A DNA stretch of 14,092 nucleotides from Heritagella sp051881655 (lineage in GTDB: Bacteria; Bacillota; Clostridia; Oscillospirales; Acutalibacteraceae). The stretch is taken from positions 1 through 14,092 of the forward strand of contig JBJEQH010000089.1 of assembly GCA_051881655.1 (NCBI GenBank), read 5' to 3'. Shown in pieces: positions 13,896 through 14,092 of this stretch (its first letter is position 1; each line of letters starts with the position of its first letter). The notes below the pieces were generated by a model. The model had not been told where the DNA came from and made no database searches. It was given only the letters and a program-made list of their open reading frames with translations. A program made the translations under genes and the position numbers.

Positions 13896-14092
13896 ACCAT
13901 AATTCCTCCCGGCCAATCTCTTGGTAAACTCTCCGTTTTTTGCTTTTTAAGCATAACACGGACCCCTTCGCCGGGATAGGCAGATCTTTTTCTTTTTTGT
14001 CTTTTTTGCGGAATTTTGATTTGACATTTTTATCCGTTTCCGGACTTCCCTGTTCTTCCTCTGCTTCCGTTTCTTCCTGCTCCTGTTCGGTG
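13861..14092 (-). CDS. Possible C-terminal end of a further gene (cut by window edge)
   Basis: One minus-strand frame is open from the window edge to a TGA at 13861-13863. It encodes an acidic stretch (QEQEETEAEEEQ), then a Lys-rich stretch (KSKFRKKDKKEKD) and an end without clear homology. The 35-base overlap with the methyltransferase start is large. It could be a real charged tail of a cytoplasmic or membrane protein or simply a chance open frame; no terminator or convincing promoter lies between it and the methyltransferase gene. I do not recognise a family. Confidence 0.35.
   Translation of the reverse strand, partial: TEQEQEETEAEEEQGSPETDKNVKSKFRKKDKKEKDLPIPAKGSVLCLKSKKRRVYQEIGREELWYERITAAHPAP

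Noticed and set aside
1..14092. Mobile elements, CRISPR arrays, tRNA or rRNA
   Set aside because: No transposase or integrase, no regularly spaced repeats, no tRNA-like cloverleaf and no rRNA sequence were seen.

Overview
The window looks like chromosomal DNA of an anaerobic Firmicute, probably a Clostridia member near Oscillospiraceae. This is inferred from GC-rich coding regions, strong AAGGAGG-type ribosome sites, consensus vegetative promoters, a G5/3D cell-wall protein, a SPASM radical SAM enzyme and a corrinoid-type methyltransferase. No mobile element, CRISPR array, tRNA or rRNA was seen. All genes but one (the radical SAM enzyme) lie on the minus strand, so they are read from right to left.

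Left part (1-3216). A three-gene membrane operon runs 1089 to 1: two small hypothetical membrane proteins, then the start of an AEC-family transporter cut by the window edge. Its promoter is flanked by two operator-like palindromes that resemble Gram-positive LexA boxes. A separate unit encodes a membrane-anchored DUF348/G5/3D protein (YabE/YocH type), with a perfect TTGACA-N17-TATAAT promoter and a WalR-like box further upstream.

Middle (3217-5640). The plus-strand gene encodes an anaerobic sulfatase-maturating-enzyme-like radical SAM protein with all expected cluster cysteines. It faces, across a bidirectional terminator, a two-gene unit: a HAD phosphatase followed by a GNAT enzyme that closely resembles aminoglycoside 6'-N-acetyltransferases.

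Right-middle (5637-9356). A four-gene operon encodes FmdE-like protein, lipoprotein, FecCD-type permease and ATPase. It looks like a metal, oxyanion or chelate importer with an FmdE-family partner. The operon has a near-consensus promoter, a structured leader of about 220 nt and an intrinsic terminator just before fmdE, with a possible competing antiterminator stem. This is the best candidate for an undescribed regulatory element here.

Right (9418-14092). A WYL regulator, a MmcQ/YjbR protein and a GyrI-like protein form one operon. Upstream lies a pair made of an MtaA/UroD-family methyltransferase fused to a C-terminal thioredoxin domain and a COG0523 (CobW-type) GTPase, suggesting corrinoid, methyl-transfer or metal-linked chemistry. 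The last 230 bases hold the possible end of a further minus-strand gene.
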